Assembly: GCF_003387615.1 (NCBI RefSeq) | Contig: NZ_QUNS01000001.1 | Location: forward strand, 846,241-910,240 | Direction of reading: 5' to 3' | Source of the DNA: Tenacibaculum gallaicum | Lineage (GTDB): Bacteria; Bacteroidota; Bacteroidia; Flavobacteriales; Flavobacteriaceae | Length of the DNA stretch: 64,000 bases | In this document: positions 27,392-35,657 of the stretch, piece by piece | Layout: each line of letters begins with the position of its first letter | How positions within the stretch are numbered: the first letter of the stretch is position 1 | Translations under genes and position numbers: made by a program | The notes under the pieces: generated by a model | The model's database searches: none | Told to the model about the DNA's origin: nothing | What the model saw: the letters and a program-made list of their open reading frames with translations, nothing else

Positions 27392-28498
27392 ATGGCAGAA
27401 TTAATTATATATTCTGAAAGAATAAAAGATAATATAAAAAAGTTAAGTAGCTTTTTTGAAAAAAATCATATTGAATGGAGTTTGGTAACAAAAGTATTTT
27501 CAGGTGATAAAACATTCTTAAAAGCAATTCTAACACCTGATGTAACAGAAAAAATTAACTCGATAGGAGACTCTAGGTTAACAAGTTTACGAAACTTAAG
27601 AGAAGTAAATCCAGATTTACGAACGATATATATCAAACCTCCTGCAAATATCTATGCTGATGATGTAGTAGAGTATGCAGATATTTCTTTGAATAGTTCC
27701 TTATCTACTATAGAGTCACTAAATGAAGCAGCTAAGAAGAAAAATAAAATTCATAAAATCATTATTATGATTGAAATGGGTGAGCTAAGAGAAGGGGTAA
27801 AAAGAGATGATATTTTAAGTTTTTATGAAAAAGTATTTAACTTATCTAATATTGAAGTAATAGGTATAGGGTCGAATTTAGGATGTATGTATGGCGTAGA
27901 GCCTACATATGATAAATTATTACAGTTATCTTTATACAAAGAGCTCATTTCAGTAAAATTCAATAAAGATTTAAAATATGTTTCTGGCGGAACATCAATT
28001 ACGTTGCCATTGGTAGAAAATAAAGTTGTTCCAAAAGACATAAACCACTTTAGAATAGGAGAAGCAGCGTTTTTTGGGGTAAGCCCGCTAGAAAACAAAC
28101 GATTTAAGAATCTACATACTGAAACATTTGAGTTTTATGCTAATGTAATAGAGTTAGAAAAGAAGAAAATAGTGCCTGATGGTATTATTAGTGAAGCAAG
28201 TATAGGTCATACCTCAGAATATGATGAAAGTGATATACAAGAAACATCTTATAAAGCTATTTTAGATTTTGGATTATTAGATGTTGATAAAGACGATATT
28301 GAAGTAGAAGATAAAGATATTTCTTTTGTGGGTATTACTTCAGATATGATGGTGATTGATGTAGGGCTTAATAAAAGTAAATCAGGAAAAACAAAATATA
28401 AAGTAGGAGATAAAGTAAAATTTAGACTTAGTTATATGGGAGTTGCTAGACTTTTGATTTCTAAGTTTATAGATAAAGTTTACGTAAAAGAGATTTAA
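27392..28498 (+). CDS. Alanine/ornithine racemase-family PLP enzyme
   Basis: A 368-residue PLP-dependent enzyme of the alanine/ornithine racemase family. The PLP lysine is probably K34 in SLVTKVFSGD. Other family-like parts are IIMIEMGELREGV, VIGIGSNLGCMYG and VSGGTSITLPL. The C-terminus has a beta domain (ITSDMMVIDVG). The Clostridium ornithine racemase is a characterised relative. Having two different racemases side by side suggests the pathway meets more than one amino acid or stereocentre. A terminator shared with the convergent gene follows. Confidence 0.8.
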   Translation: MAELIIYSERIKDNIKKLSSFFEKNHIEWSLVTKVFSGDKTFLKAILTPDVTEKINSIGDSRLTSLRNLREVNPDLRTIYIKPPANIYADDVVEYADISLNSSLSTIESLNEAAKKKNKIHKIIIMIEMGELREGVKRDDILSFYEKVFNLSNIEVIGIGSNLGCMYGVEPTYDKLLQLSLYKELISVKFNKDLKYVSGGTSITLPLVENKVVPKDINHFRIGEAAFFGVSPLENKRFKNLHTETFEFYANVIELEKKKIVPDGIISEASIGHTSEYDESDIQETSYKAILDFGLLDVDKDDIEVEDKDISFVGITSDMMVIDVGLNKSKSGKTKYKVGDKVKFRLSYMGVARLLISKFIDKVYVKEI

Positions 28499-28524
28499 AA
28501 GTCTGTTTTTTTATTGTTTGTTTT

Positions 28525-28565
28525 AAAAAAACTCAAGAGCTATTATTTTAGTTTCTTGAGTTTTT
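28525..28565. terminator. Bidirectional terminator
   Basis: AAAAAACTCAAGA and its near-complement TTCTTGAGTTTTT form a stem between convergent genes, with T-runs on both strands. Confidence 0.8.
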
Positions 28566-28568
28566 AAT

Positions 28569-29816
28569 TTAGTTAAAACGTTCAACATTAAAAGGAGTAA
28601 TATCTAGGCTTGTTTTTTTATTAGCAATAATTTCAGACACTAATTTTCCAGTAGCAGGCCCTAAACTCCACCCCATCATAGCGTGTCCAGCAGCTATAGT
28701 TACATTTTTTATTTTTGAAACTCTACCAATGTATGGTAATCCATCAGGAGAGCATGGGCGTAAACCACTCTCAACCTTATCTATTTCTTTTTGACTGATG
28801 TTTAAATTGCTGTAATAACTATTACTAGCATTAACTATAGCATGTACTCTCTTCTTATTTATTTTGTTATTGATACCAGCAATTTCCATCATACCTCCAA
28901 AACGTGTAAAGCCATTCATTGGAGTTACTGCAACTTTAGCCTCTGTTAAAATAGCAGGAATAGTAATACCTGTATTGTTTTTTACATTAATTCGATAACC
29001 TTTACCAGCCTGAACAGGAATATTGATCCCTAATTTTTTAGCTAGCTTTTGTGTCCAAGAGCCTGTTGTTAAAATAAATTCATCTGCGGTAATGGTATTA
29101 TTCTTTGTATTTATATATTGTACTTTACTGTTAGAAACGTGAAAGTTTGTAACTTCTTCATTAGATAAAAAAGTAACATTATTTTGTTCTAAATACATTT
29201 TCAATTGTTTCATGTATTCACTAGGAGTCATATGAGCATCAGAATGGTAGTACACAGCTCCTTTAATATTCAGTTGAATATTAGGCTCTAATTTTTGAGT
29301 TTCTTCTTGGGTTAAATGTTCAACCTTTAATCCTTCTTTTATACCAAGTTTTCCAACATTCCATTCTTCTTCCCCCATTTTATCAGTTTTATAATACATC
29401 ATCAATCCTTTATGTTGATAGTGGAAGTCAAAATCTTTTGAAGCTTTAATTTCTTCATATAGTTCTCTGCTGAACAAATTAATGTCTTTAATAACAGGAA
29501 TAGAAGCAGCGACTTTTTTACGTGTTGCTGATTTTTTAAAAAACCAAGCCCATTGTAAGAAGTCATAATCTAAACGAGGTTTAATAGATAATGGACTGGT
29601 AGAACTGAGCATCAATTTTAATCCCTTTGTAATCATTCCTGGAGCAGCCAAAGAAACGATATGGCTAGGAGTAATAATACCTGCATTAGCAAATGAAGCT
29701 CCTGATGAAAAATTTGATTTTTCAATTACAGTTACTTTGTGTCCTTCTTTTTGAAGGTAATATGCGGAACTTAAACCTATAATTCCACCACCGATAATGA
29801 TAATTTCTTTATTCAT
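28569..29816 (-). CDS. FAD-dependent D-amino acid (D-hydroxyproline) dehydrogenase
   Basis: A 415-residue DadA-type flavoprotein. The FAD dinucleotide fold is at the N-terminus (IIIGGGIIGLSSAYYLQKEG) and the C-terminus has GLRPCSPDGLPYIGRV and GHAMMGWSLGPATGKLVSE. Relatives oxidise D-amino acids and pass electrons to the respiratory chain. In this operon the expected substrate is cis-4-hydroxy-D-proline, made by the epimerase gene 51 bases upstream, giving 1-pyrroline-4-hydroxy-2-carboxylate. This assignment depends on the complete set of neighbours; sequence alone says only D-amino acid dehydrogenase family. Confidence 0.85.
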   Translation of the reverse strand: MNKEIIIIGGGIIGLSSAYYLQKEGHKVTVIEKSNFSSGASFANAGIITPSHIVSLAAPGMITKGLKLMLSSTSPLSIKPRLDYDFLQWAWFFKKSATRKKVAASIPVIKDINLFSRELYEEIKASKDFDFHYQHKGLMMYYKTDKMGEEEWNVGKLGIKEGLKVEHLTQEETQKLEPNIQLNIKGAVYYHSDAHMTPSEYMKQLKMYLEQNNVTFLSNEEVTNFHVSNSKVQYINTKNNTITADEFILTTGSWTQKLAKKLGINIPVQAGKGYRINVKNNTGITIPAILTEAKVAVTPMNGFTRFGGMMEIAGINNKINKKRVHAIVNASNSYYSNLNISQKEIDKVESGLRPCSPDGLPYIGRVSKIKNVTIAAGHAMMGWSLGPATGKLVSEIIANKKTSLDITPFNVERFN

Positions 29817-29867
29817 AAAAGAATCTCCCGATTATGCTCGAGATGGCATGTTGTTGATTATATAATA

Positions 29868-30875
29868 TTAAATAACTTGAAAGCCATGGGCATAAGGATC
29901 ATCTTCATTATCAATAATAATAGTGTTGTACCCATATACTTTTGCCCATCCCTGTATACTTGGAATAATAGCTAACTTACCATTTAAGGTAGTTTCTTTT
30001 TCTACTCTACCAATAAACTTACTCCCAATAAAACTTTCATGAATAAATTCTTCTCCAAGTTGTAGTTTTCCTTTAGCGTATAACTGTGCTAAACGAGCTG
30101 AGGTTCCTGTACCACATGGACTTCTATCTATCGCTTTATCACCATAAAAAACGGCATTTCTTCCAGAGGAACTAGGATCAATAGGGTTACCTGTCCATAA
30201 CATATGAGTTACATCTCTAATAGTTTCATTTTCTGGATGAATAAATTGATTAGGATATTTTTCATTGATTCGTTTTCTAACTACTTGTGAGTATTGAATA
30301 ATTTTAGAAGCAGTAAAATCGTGAACTCCTGAAAAGTTTTTTTGAGGATCTACAATTGCATAATAATTTCCGCCATAAGCAACATCAAAAGTAATTTCTC
30401 CTAATTCAGGGGAGTCTATTGTTAAACCTTCAGCAGCTAAATAACTTTTTACATTAGTTAACCGAACCCAGTCTACTTTTTTGCCCGTTTGTTGGTATTC
30501 AATTTCAACCAATCCGGCTGGTGCTTCCATTTTAATTTTTCCTGGAACTTTAGGAGTTACTAAACCTTCTTCAATAGCAATTGTAATGGTTCCAATAGTT
30601 CCATGACCACACATAGGTAAACACCCAGAGGTTTCAATAAATAAAATAGCAAAATCATTTTCAGGGTTGTGAGGCGGAAATAAGATAGAGCCACTCATCA
30701 TATCATGACCACGAGGTTCAAACATTAGCCCTTTTCGAACCCAATCGTATTCTTTTAGGAAGTGTTGACGTTTTTCACTCATGTTGGCACCTACTAAGTT
30801 TGGACCGCCACCAGTAACTACCCTAACAGGGTTTCCACAAGTATGTGCATCAACACAAAAAAAAGTTTTTTTCAT
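29868..30875 (-). CDS. 4-hydroxyproline 2-epimerase (proline racemase family)
   Basis: A 335-residue cofactor-independent epimerase. Both catalytic cysteines are present: C89 in LPMCGHGTIG and C254 in RSPCGTGTSARLA, so it should be a true epimerase rather than a dehydratase with Thr in the second place. The start motif VDAHTCGNPVRVVTGG is also typical. It converts trans-4-hydroxy-L-proline to cis-4-hydroxy-D-proline, the first step of the pathway encoded here. It is the third gene of a four-gene minus-strand run; 156 bases with nested inverted repeats separate it from the aldehyde dehydrogenase gene before it. Confidence 0.9.
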   Translation of the reverse strand: MKKTFFCVDAHTCGNPVRVVTGGGPNLVGANMSEKRQHFLKEYDWVRKGLMFEPRGHDMMSGSILFPPHNPENDFAILFIETSGCLPMCGHGTIGTITIAIEEGLVTPKVPGKIKMEAPAGLVEIEYQQTGKKVDWVRLTNVKSYLAAEGLTIDSPELGEITFDVAYGGNYYAIVDPQKNFSGVHDFTASKIIQYSQVVRKRINEKYPNQFIHPENETIRDVTHMLWTGNPIDPSSSGRNAVFYGDKAIDRSPCGTGTSARLAQLYAKGKLQLGEEFIHESFIGSKFIGRVEKETTLNGKLAIIPSIQGWAKVYGYNTIIIDNEDDPYAHGFQVI

Positions 30876-30888
30876 CTTAAATTGAATG

Positions 30889-30954
30889 GCCAGCTTGTAT
30901 TCTGTAGTAGAAAAAACCCTTCAAATTTTTCTATTTTGGAAAGACGAAGCTGGC
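30889..30954. promoter_or_regulatory. Nested inverted repeats inside the hydroxyproline operon
   Basis: GCCAGCTT (30889-30896) pairs with AAGCTGGC (30947-30954), and inside it TAGAAAAA (30908-30915) pairs with TTTTTCTA (30926-30933). In the message for the minus-strand genes this would fold between the aldehyde dehydrogenase and epimerase genes. It may stabilise or separate the two transcripts. No gene is seen in 30876-31031. Confidence 0.45.
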
Positions 30955-31031
30955 TTTATTTCAATTTCTTTAGATGCACCAAAAGTAAGACTTTGTACTC
31001 AGAGATTTTCTAAAGAAATTATTAAATTTTG

Positions 31032-32624
31032 TTATATTATTTCTTCTTTTGTTAGTGTACCGTTAACAGAACGTAAAATATAGAAAGGGTTTTCATTTTT
31101 CAGTTCTTCAGGTAATATATTGTTAGGCCAATCTTGATAACTGAAAGGGCGTACCCAACGTTTAATGGAGTTAGTTCCTACAGCTGTAAATCGACTATCT
31201 GTTGAGGCAGGATAAGGACCTCCATGTACCATAGAAAGACAAACTTCTACTCCAGTAGGTACTCCATTAAAAATAATTCTTCCAACTCTGTTTTGTAAGG
31301 CAGCAATTACAGTTGGATAGTTTGCGACTTCATTAGTATCAGAAATTACTGTTCCAGTAAGTTGTCCTTCCAAACTTGAAATGACTTCTTCTAATTGTTT
31401 TTCATTTTCACATTGAACAATTATAGAGTATGGTCCAAATACTTCTTGATGTAAGATTGGGTTCTCTAAAAATGTTTTTCCTTCAACAGTTGTAATTATT
31501 TGTGAAGCATAGTTAGGTAGTATTTTTTTTTCATAATTGGCAGCTATCGTTAATCCTTCTTGATTCATAGCTTTGGTTTTATTACTCTCATAAGCTCCAA
31601 CAATATTAGGATGTAGCATACAAGTAGGATTGATTTCTACAATTTTATGTGCTAGTGAATTGATGAAACTTGTTAAGTTTTCTCCTTTTAACCCTAGAAT
31701 TAAACCAGGATTTGTACAAAATTGTCCTGTACCTAATGTAATAGAGCCAGCATAAGTAGTAGCTAAACTATCTGCTTTGTTTTTTAATGCTTCAGGGAGC
31801 ATAATTACTGGATTAATACTTCCCATTTCAGCAAATACAGGAATTGGTTCTTCACGTTTTGCAGCTAAGTCTAACAAAGCTCTACCACCACGAATACTTC
31901 CTGTAAATCCAACTGCCTTCACCTTTGGATGCACAACTAACTGTTGTCCTACTTCAATACCACTGGAGTTTAAGTTAGAAAAAACACCATTAGGCATTCC
32001 TGTTTTCTCAGCAGCTTTACTAATTGCTGAAGCTATAAGTTCACCTGTACCTGCATGCATTGGATGCGACTTTACTATTACAGGGCAGCCAGCGGCTAAT
32101 GCAGCAGCAGTATCTCCACCTGCTGTAGAATAGGCAAGAGGAAAATTACTTGCACCAAAAACGACTATAGGGCCTAATGGAATATTCATTTTACGTAGGT
32201 CAGATTTTGGATTTGGTTCTCTATCAGGAATAGCAGTATCAATAGTAGCTTCTACCCATGAACCCTCTTCAACTAAATCGGCGAAAGAGCGCAATTGAAA
32301 TACTGTTCTTCCTCGTTCTCCTTTTGCACGTCCTTCTGGTAACCCAGATTCTGAACAATACGTTTGTATTAATTCCTCGTCTAAGGCTAAAATTTCATCA
32401 GCAATAGCGTTTAAAAATTCAGATTTTCTCTTGCCAGAAATTGTTCTATACTCTTTAAATGCTTTTGAAGCTAAATTGACAGCTTTATTTATTTCTTCTT
32501 GAGTTGCTTCAGTAAAAACGTGTTTATTTTCCTGATTTAATTCAGGGTTGAATGTTTTATACGTTTTATTTCCTGATGCGATTAATTGACTTCCTATATA
32601 ATTTTTTCCTGTAATCATGTTCAA
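31032..32624 (-). CDS. Alpha-ketoglutaric semialdehyde dehydrogenase (type III-like)
   Basis: A 530-residue aldehyde dehydrogenase. It has the fold segments FGASNFPLAYSTAGGDTAAAL and VIVKSHPMHAGTGELIA, the general base in FAEMGSINPVIM and the nucleophile Cys in TGQFCTNPGLILG. The length near 526 and the SHPMHAGTG motif match the 2,5-dioxovalerate dehydrogenase group. It oxidises alpha-ketoglutaric semialdehyde, the product of the deaminase gene next to it, to 2-oxoglutarate, the last step before the TCA cycle. The ATG two codons inside (MITGKNYIG) is an alternative start. Second gene of the operon. Confidence 0.9.
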   Translation of the reverse strand: MNMITGKNYIGSQLIASGNKTYKTFNPELNQENKHVFTEATQEEINKAVNLASKAFKEYRTISGKRKSEFLNAIADEILALDEELIQTYCSESGLPEGRAKGERGRTVFQLRSFADLVEEGSWVEATIDTAIPDREPNPKSDLRKMNIPLGPIVVFGASNFPLAYSTAGGDTAAALAAGCPVIVKSHPMHAGTGELIASAISKAAEKTGMPNGVFSNLNSSGIEVGQQLVVHPKVKAVGFTGSIRGGRALLDLAAKREEPIPVFAEMGSINPVIMLPEALKNKADSLATTYAGSITLGTGQFCTNPGLILGLKGENLTSFINSLAHKIVEINPTCMLHPNIVGAYESNKTKAMNQEGLTIAANYEKKILPNYASQIITTVEGKTFLENPILHQEVFGPYSIIVQCENEKQLEEVISSLEGQLTGTVISDTNEVANYPTVIAALQNRVGRIIFNGVPTGVEVCLSMVHGGPYPASTDSRFTAVGTNSIKRWVRPFSYQDWPNNILPEELKNENPFYILRSVNGTLTKEEII

Positions 32625-32650
32625 TAAATTAATGAGTAAATGATGAAATT

Positions 32651-33571
32651 TTAAATAGCTAACAATTTATAATCAGGTAGCGTTGGTCTGTTTTTTAAAC
32701 CAGTTTCTATTACGTTTAAAACATGTTTACGCTCTTCACCAATTAAAGGTAATCTAGGAGCTCGTACGTTTTCAGTACCAATACCTGTAGCTACTTCTGC
32801 TAGTTTAATATTTTGTACTAATTTAGGGTTTATATCTAACTCTAACAACGGTAAAAACCAACGGTAAATCTCTAAAGCTTCTTGTATGCGACCTGCTTTT
32901 TGTAACTCGTAAATAGCAACTGTTTCTTTAGGAAAAGCACAAACTAAACCAGCAATCCACCCATCAGCTCCCATTAATAAGCTTTCTAAAGCTAACGTAT
33001 CAACACCAGTCATTATTTTTAATCGGTCACCAAAACGATTTTTAATTCTTGTAACGTTAGAGATATCTCTAGTAGATTCTTTTACTGCTTCAATATTATC
33101 ACATTTTAATAATTCGTTAAACATGTCTAGCGTAACCTCAATTTTATAATCAACAGGATTATTATAGACCATAATTGGAAGTGAAGTATTGTTTGCTACT
33201 GCTTTAAAGTATTCAACGGTTTCTCTATCTCCAGATTTATAACGCATAGGAGGTAACATCATTAATCCTTTAGCTCCGTCTTCTTCAGCTTTTTGAGCTG
33301 CATCAATAGCTCCTTTAGTGGTTTGTTCTGCTATATTCATTAATACAGGGACCTGATTGTTCACAAGATTGACTGTAGTTTTTGTCAATGTTCTTTTTTC
33401 TTCATCACTTAGTGTACTGGCTTCACCTAAAGTACCACCTAACACTATTCCGTGAACGCCAGCATCAAGCTGTGCTTTTATATTTACTTCAAACATGTTT
33501 AAGTCTAAAGCATCATCATTTGTAAACTTTGTAGTTACTGCAGGCATTACACCTTTCCAATTTATACTCAT
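32651..33571 (-). CDS. DHDPS-family lyase, probable 1-pyrroline-4-hydroxy-2-carboxylate deaminase
   Basis: A 306-residue TIM-barrel Schiff-base enzyme of the DapA superfamily. The Schiff-base lysine is K164 (IEAVKESTRD) and the catalytic tyrosine Y136 (IMVYNNPVDY); GGTLGEASTLSDEE replaces the usual GTTGE loop. True DapA and N-acetylneuraminate lyases share the fold, but the operon supplies the other steps of hydroxyproline breakdown. The expected reaction is therefore deamination and ring opening of 1-pyrroline-4-hydroxy-2-carboxylate to alpha-ketoglutaric semialdehyde. First gene of the operon, with a TAACTTTG -7 box about 20 bases upstream. Confidence 0.85.
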   Translation of the reverse strand: MSINWKGVMPAVTTKFTNDDALDLNMFEVNIKAQLDAGVHGIVLGGTLGEASTLSDEEKRTLTKTTVNLVNNQVPVLMNIAEQTTKGAIDAAQKAEEDGAKGLMMLPPMRYKSGDRETVEYFKAVANNTSLPIMVYNNPVDYKIEVTLDMFNELLKCDNIEAVKESTRDISNVTRIKNRFGDRLKIMTGVDTLALESLLMGADGWIAGLVCAFPKETVAIYELQKAGRIQEALEIYRWFLPLLELDINPKLVQNIKLAEVATGIGTENVRAPRLPLIGEERKHVLNVIETGLKNRPTLPDYKLLAI

Positions 33572-33591
33572 TGTAATACTATTTTTTATTG

Positions 33592-33599
33592 CAAAGTTA
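33592..33599 (-). promoter_or_regulatory. -7 box of the hydroxyproline operon
   Basis: On the minus strand TAACTTTG matches TAnnTTTG exactly, 21 bases before the first ATG. A clear -33 TTG at normal spacing is not seen, which fits an activator-dependent promoter. Confidence 0.5.
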
Positions 33600-33635
33600 T
33601 AGGGAAGAGAGCGTGAGCTTTAACTTCAAATTATC

Positions 33636-33652
33636 ATATAGTAATACTATAT
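33636..33652. promoter_or_regulatory. Palindromic operator between the AraC gene and hydroxyproline operon
   Basis: ATATAGTA-A-TACTATAT is a perfect 8-bp inverted repeat around one base, midway between divergent starts and about 37 bases upstream of the operon's -7 box. It is the likely control site, though AraC proteins more often bind direct repeats. Confidence 0.45.
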
Positions 33653-33727
33653 TAACTTTTATTGTGTATTTGTAGTTATATGTTAATAGTATTTGCATAT
33701 TTTTGAAATAGAATAGTAGTTTTACCA

Positions 33728-34579
33728 ATGAAAGTTTTACCTTTTAAAATACCAAAAACTCAAAATATCGGATTGATTTATCAGGAAGATAAAGAGCAAT
33801 ATTTCTATGATAAATTTCATCAGCATGAAGAAATACAGTTATGCGTGATAGTTAAAGGTGAGGGAACATTAGTTGTGGGTGATACTATTAATAAATATTC
33901 ATCTGGAGATGTTTTAGTTATAGGAAGTAACCTACCACATGTTTTTAAAAGTGACGCTTCTGTTATTAAAAAGTCTTTTATGATTTCATTATTTTTTACA
34001 AGAGGTTCTTTTGGAAAGGACTTTTTTTTACTGGATGATTTTAAAGAGTTAATTCCTTTTTTTGAAAAATCAACATCAGGATTTAAACTCATTGAAAATA
34101 AAGATAAAGTGATGGAAATATTTTTAGATTTACAAAAATCAAACAATCTTAATCGCTTTATCGGACTACTTCAAGTTTTAAAAATAGTAGTAAACTCAAA
34201 AACAGTTGAGCTGGCGAATTTTGTTTATCCGAAGAGGTATACAGATAACGAAGGAAAGAGGATGCGTAATGTAATGGATTTTACAATGAATAACTTTGAG
34301 AAGAGTATAGATTTATATAAAATAGCAGAAAAAGCGAACATGACACCTAATGCTTTTTGTAGGTATTTTAAACAGCGAACCAATAAGACGTACTTTACCT
34401 TTTTAAATGAACTACGTATTGAAAATGCGTGTAAGTTATTAAACTCAGGAAATACATTATCGATAAGTGAGATAGCTTACCAATGCGGTTTTAATAACCT
34501 ATCTAATTTTAATCGAAAATTTAAAGAAATTAAAGCAATTAGTCCATCAAAATATAGAAAAAATTCGGGTTTTAAGTAG
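33728..34579 (+). CDS. AraC-family transcriptional regulator
   Basis: A 283-residue regulator. The N-terminal cupin sensor covers about residues 20-100 (HQHEEIQLCVIVKGEGTLVVGD, SGDVLVIGSNLPHVFKSD). The C-terminal double HTH covers about 185-280 (IDLYKIAEKANMTPNAFCRYFKQRT, then ISEIAYQCGFNNLSNFNRKFK with the family signature). It is divergent from the hydroxyproline operon, with 156 bases between the starts. It most probably activates that operon in response to a pathway compound; the effector is unknown. Confidence 0.9.
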   Translation: MKVLPFKIPKTQNIGLIYQEDKEQYFYDKFHQHEEIQLCVIVKGEGTLVVGDTINKYSSGDVLVIGSNLPHVFKSDASVIKKSFMISLFFTRGSFGKDFFLLDDFKELIPFFEKSTSGFKLIENKDKVMEIFLDLQKSNNLNRFIGLLQVLKIVVNSKTVELANFVYPKRYTDNEGKRMRNVMDFTMNNFEKSIDLYKIAEKANMTPNAFCRYFKQRTNKTYFTFLNELRIENACKLLNSGNTLSISEIAYQCGFNNLSNFNRKFKEIKAISPSKYRKNSGFK

Positions 34580-34641
34580 TTAGCTTGTTGTATTATAGTA
34601 AGAAAACATATATATTTTCAAAATATATAAAAACTGTTGAT

Positions 34642-34649
34642 TATATTTG
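34642..34649 (+). promoter_or_regulatory. -7 box deciding the start of the PorP/SprF-like gene
   Basis: TATATTTG matches TAnnTTTG exactly. It covers the upstream in-frame TTG at 34647, so translation must begin downstream, at the ATG at 34677. Confidence 0.55.
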
Positions 34650-34676
34650 GAGGGGCTATTTATTTACTTAAACTTA

Positions 34677-35657
34677 ATGGGGGAAAGAATTACGTATTTA
34701 TTATTTTTAGTATTATCAATCATTACTAAACTATCTGCACAAGAAACATTACCAATTTATGCTGATTATCTGTCAGACAATGTATATTTATTACATCCAG
34801 CTGCTGCAGGTATAGGCGATTGTGGAAAAATACGATTAACAGCACGCCAACAATGGCTTGGGGTGGATAATGCTCCAGCTTTACAAACGGCGAGTTTTCA
34901 TACAAAATTAGGAGAGTATTCTAATACAGGATTAGGAGTAATTCTTTTTAATGATAAAAATGGGTATCATTCTCAAAAAGGTGTTCAAGGTACCTATGCA
35001 TATCACATTGATATGGGGAATGAAAATCTTTTTAATCAATTATCTTTTGGATTGTCTTTTTCTGTGGTTCAGAATGAAAGAGACCAACGAAATTTTGTGA
35101 ATGATCCTACTGTTAGCCAAGTTATAGAAAGTGATTTTTATTTTAATGCTGATTTTGGTATGGCATATCATAAAAATGGATTATCGTCTTATTTTACAGT
35201 GAAAAACATCTTTTTATCAGCAAAAAACAATTTAAACCCCGATTTTGAATCGTATAATCTTAGAAATTATATTTTAGGAGGAGGGTATTTTTTTGGAGAT
35301 AAAGAAAAACTACAGTTTGAACCATCCTTCATGTTTCAATATAAAGAACAAACTGAAGAAAAAATAGCAGATATAAACTTTAAAGTCTACAAGACATTAA
35401 ATGAAACTCAATTATGGGCGGCGTTATCTTATAGAAGAAGTTTTGGAGGAAATGTTTTTGGAGATTCTCAATATATAACGCCTATAGTAGGGGTTAATTA
35501 TAAAAAATGGATGTTTGCGTATACTTATACACAACAAACGGGTGATGTAGTTTTTTCAAATGGAGGGTTTCATCAATTATCTTTAGGAGTAAACTTGTTT
35601 TGTAGAAAAAGAAGAGCTGCTGCTTGTCCTAATATAAATGGTAGTTTTACGTATTAA
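34677..35657 (+). CDS. PorP/SprF-family type IX secretion membrane protein (stand-alone)
   Basis: A 326-residue outer-membrane protein from the ATG at 34677; an upstream TTG (34647) lies in the promoter. The signal peptide MGERITYLLFLVLSIITKLSAQ fits this start. The mature part begins LPIYADYLSDNVYLLHPAAAG, the PorP/SprF motif with an N-P-A to H-P-A change, and continues as barrel strands. It ends with a cysteine-containing tail (LFCRKRRAAACPNINGSFTY) that is unlike the usual barrel end. Unlike the copy at 11528 it has no adhesin next to it. Function in the T9SS is inferred from family. Confidence 0.85.
   Translation: MGERITYLLFLVLSIITKLSAQETLPIYADYLSDNVYLLHPAAAGIGDCGKIRLTARQQWLGVDNAPALQTASFHTKLGEYSNTGLGVILFNDKNGYHSQKGVQGTYAYHIDMGNENLFNQLSFGLSFSVVQNERDQRNFVNDPTVSQVIESDFYFNADFGMAYHKNGLSSYFTVKNIFLSAKNNLNPDFESYNLRNYILGGGYFFGDKEKLQFEPSFMFQYKEQTEEKIADINFKVYKTLNETQLWAALSYRRSFGGNVFGDSQYITPIVGVNYKKWMFAYTYTQQTGDVVFSNGGFHQLSLGVNLFCRKRRAAACPNINGSFTY

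Noticed and set aside
30886..31083. 65-codon plus-strand frame between hydroxyproline genes
   Set aside because: It spans the nested inverted repeats and the 3' end of the aldehyde dehydrogenase gene; no protein-like features.
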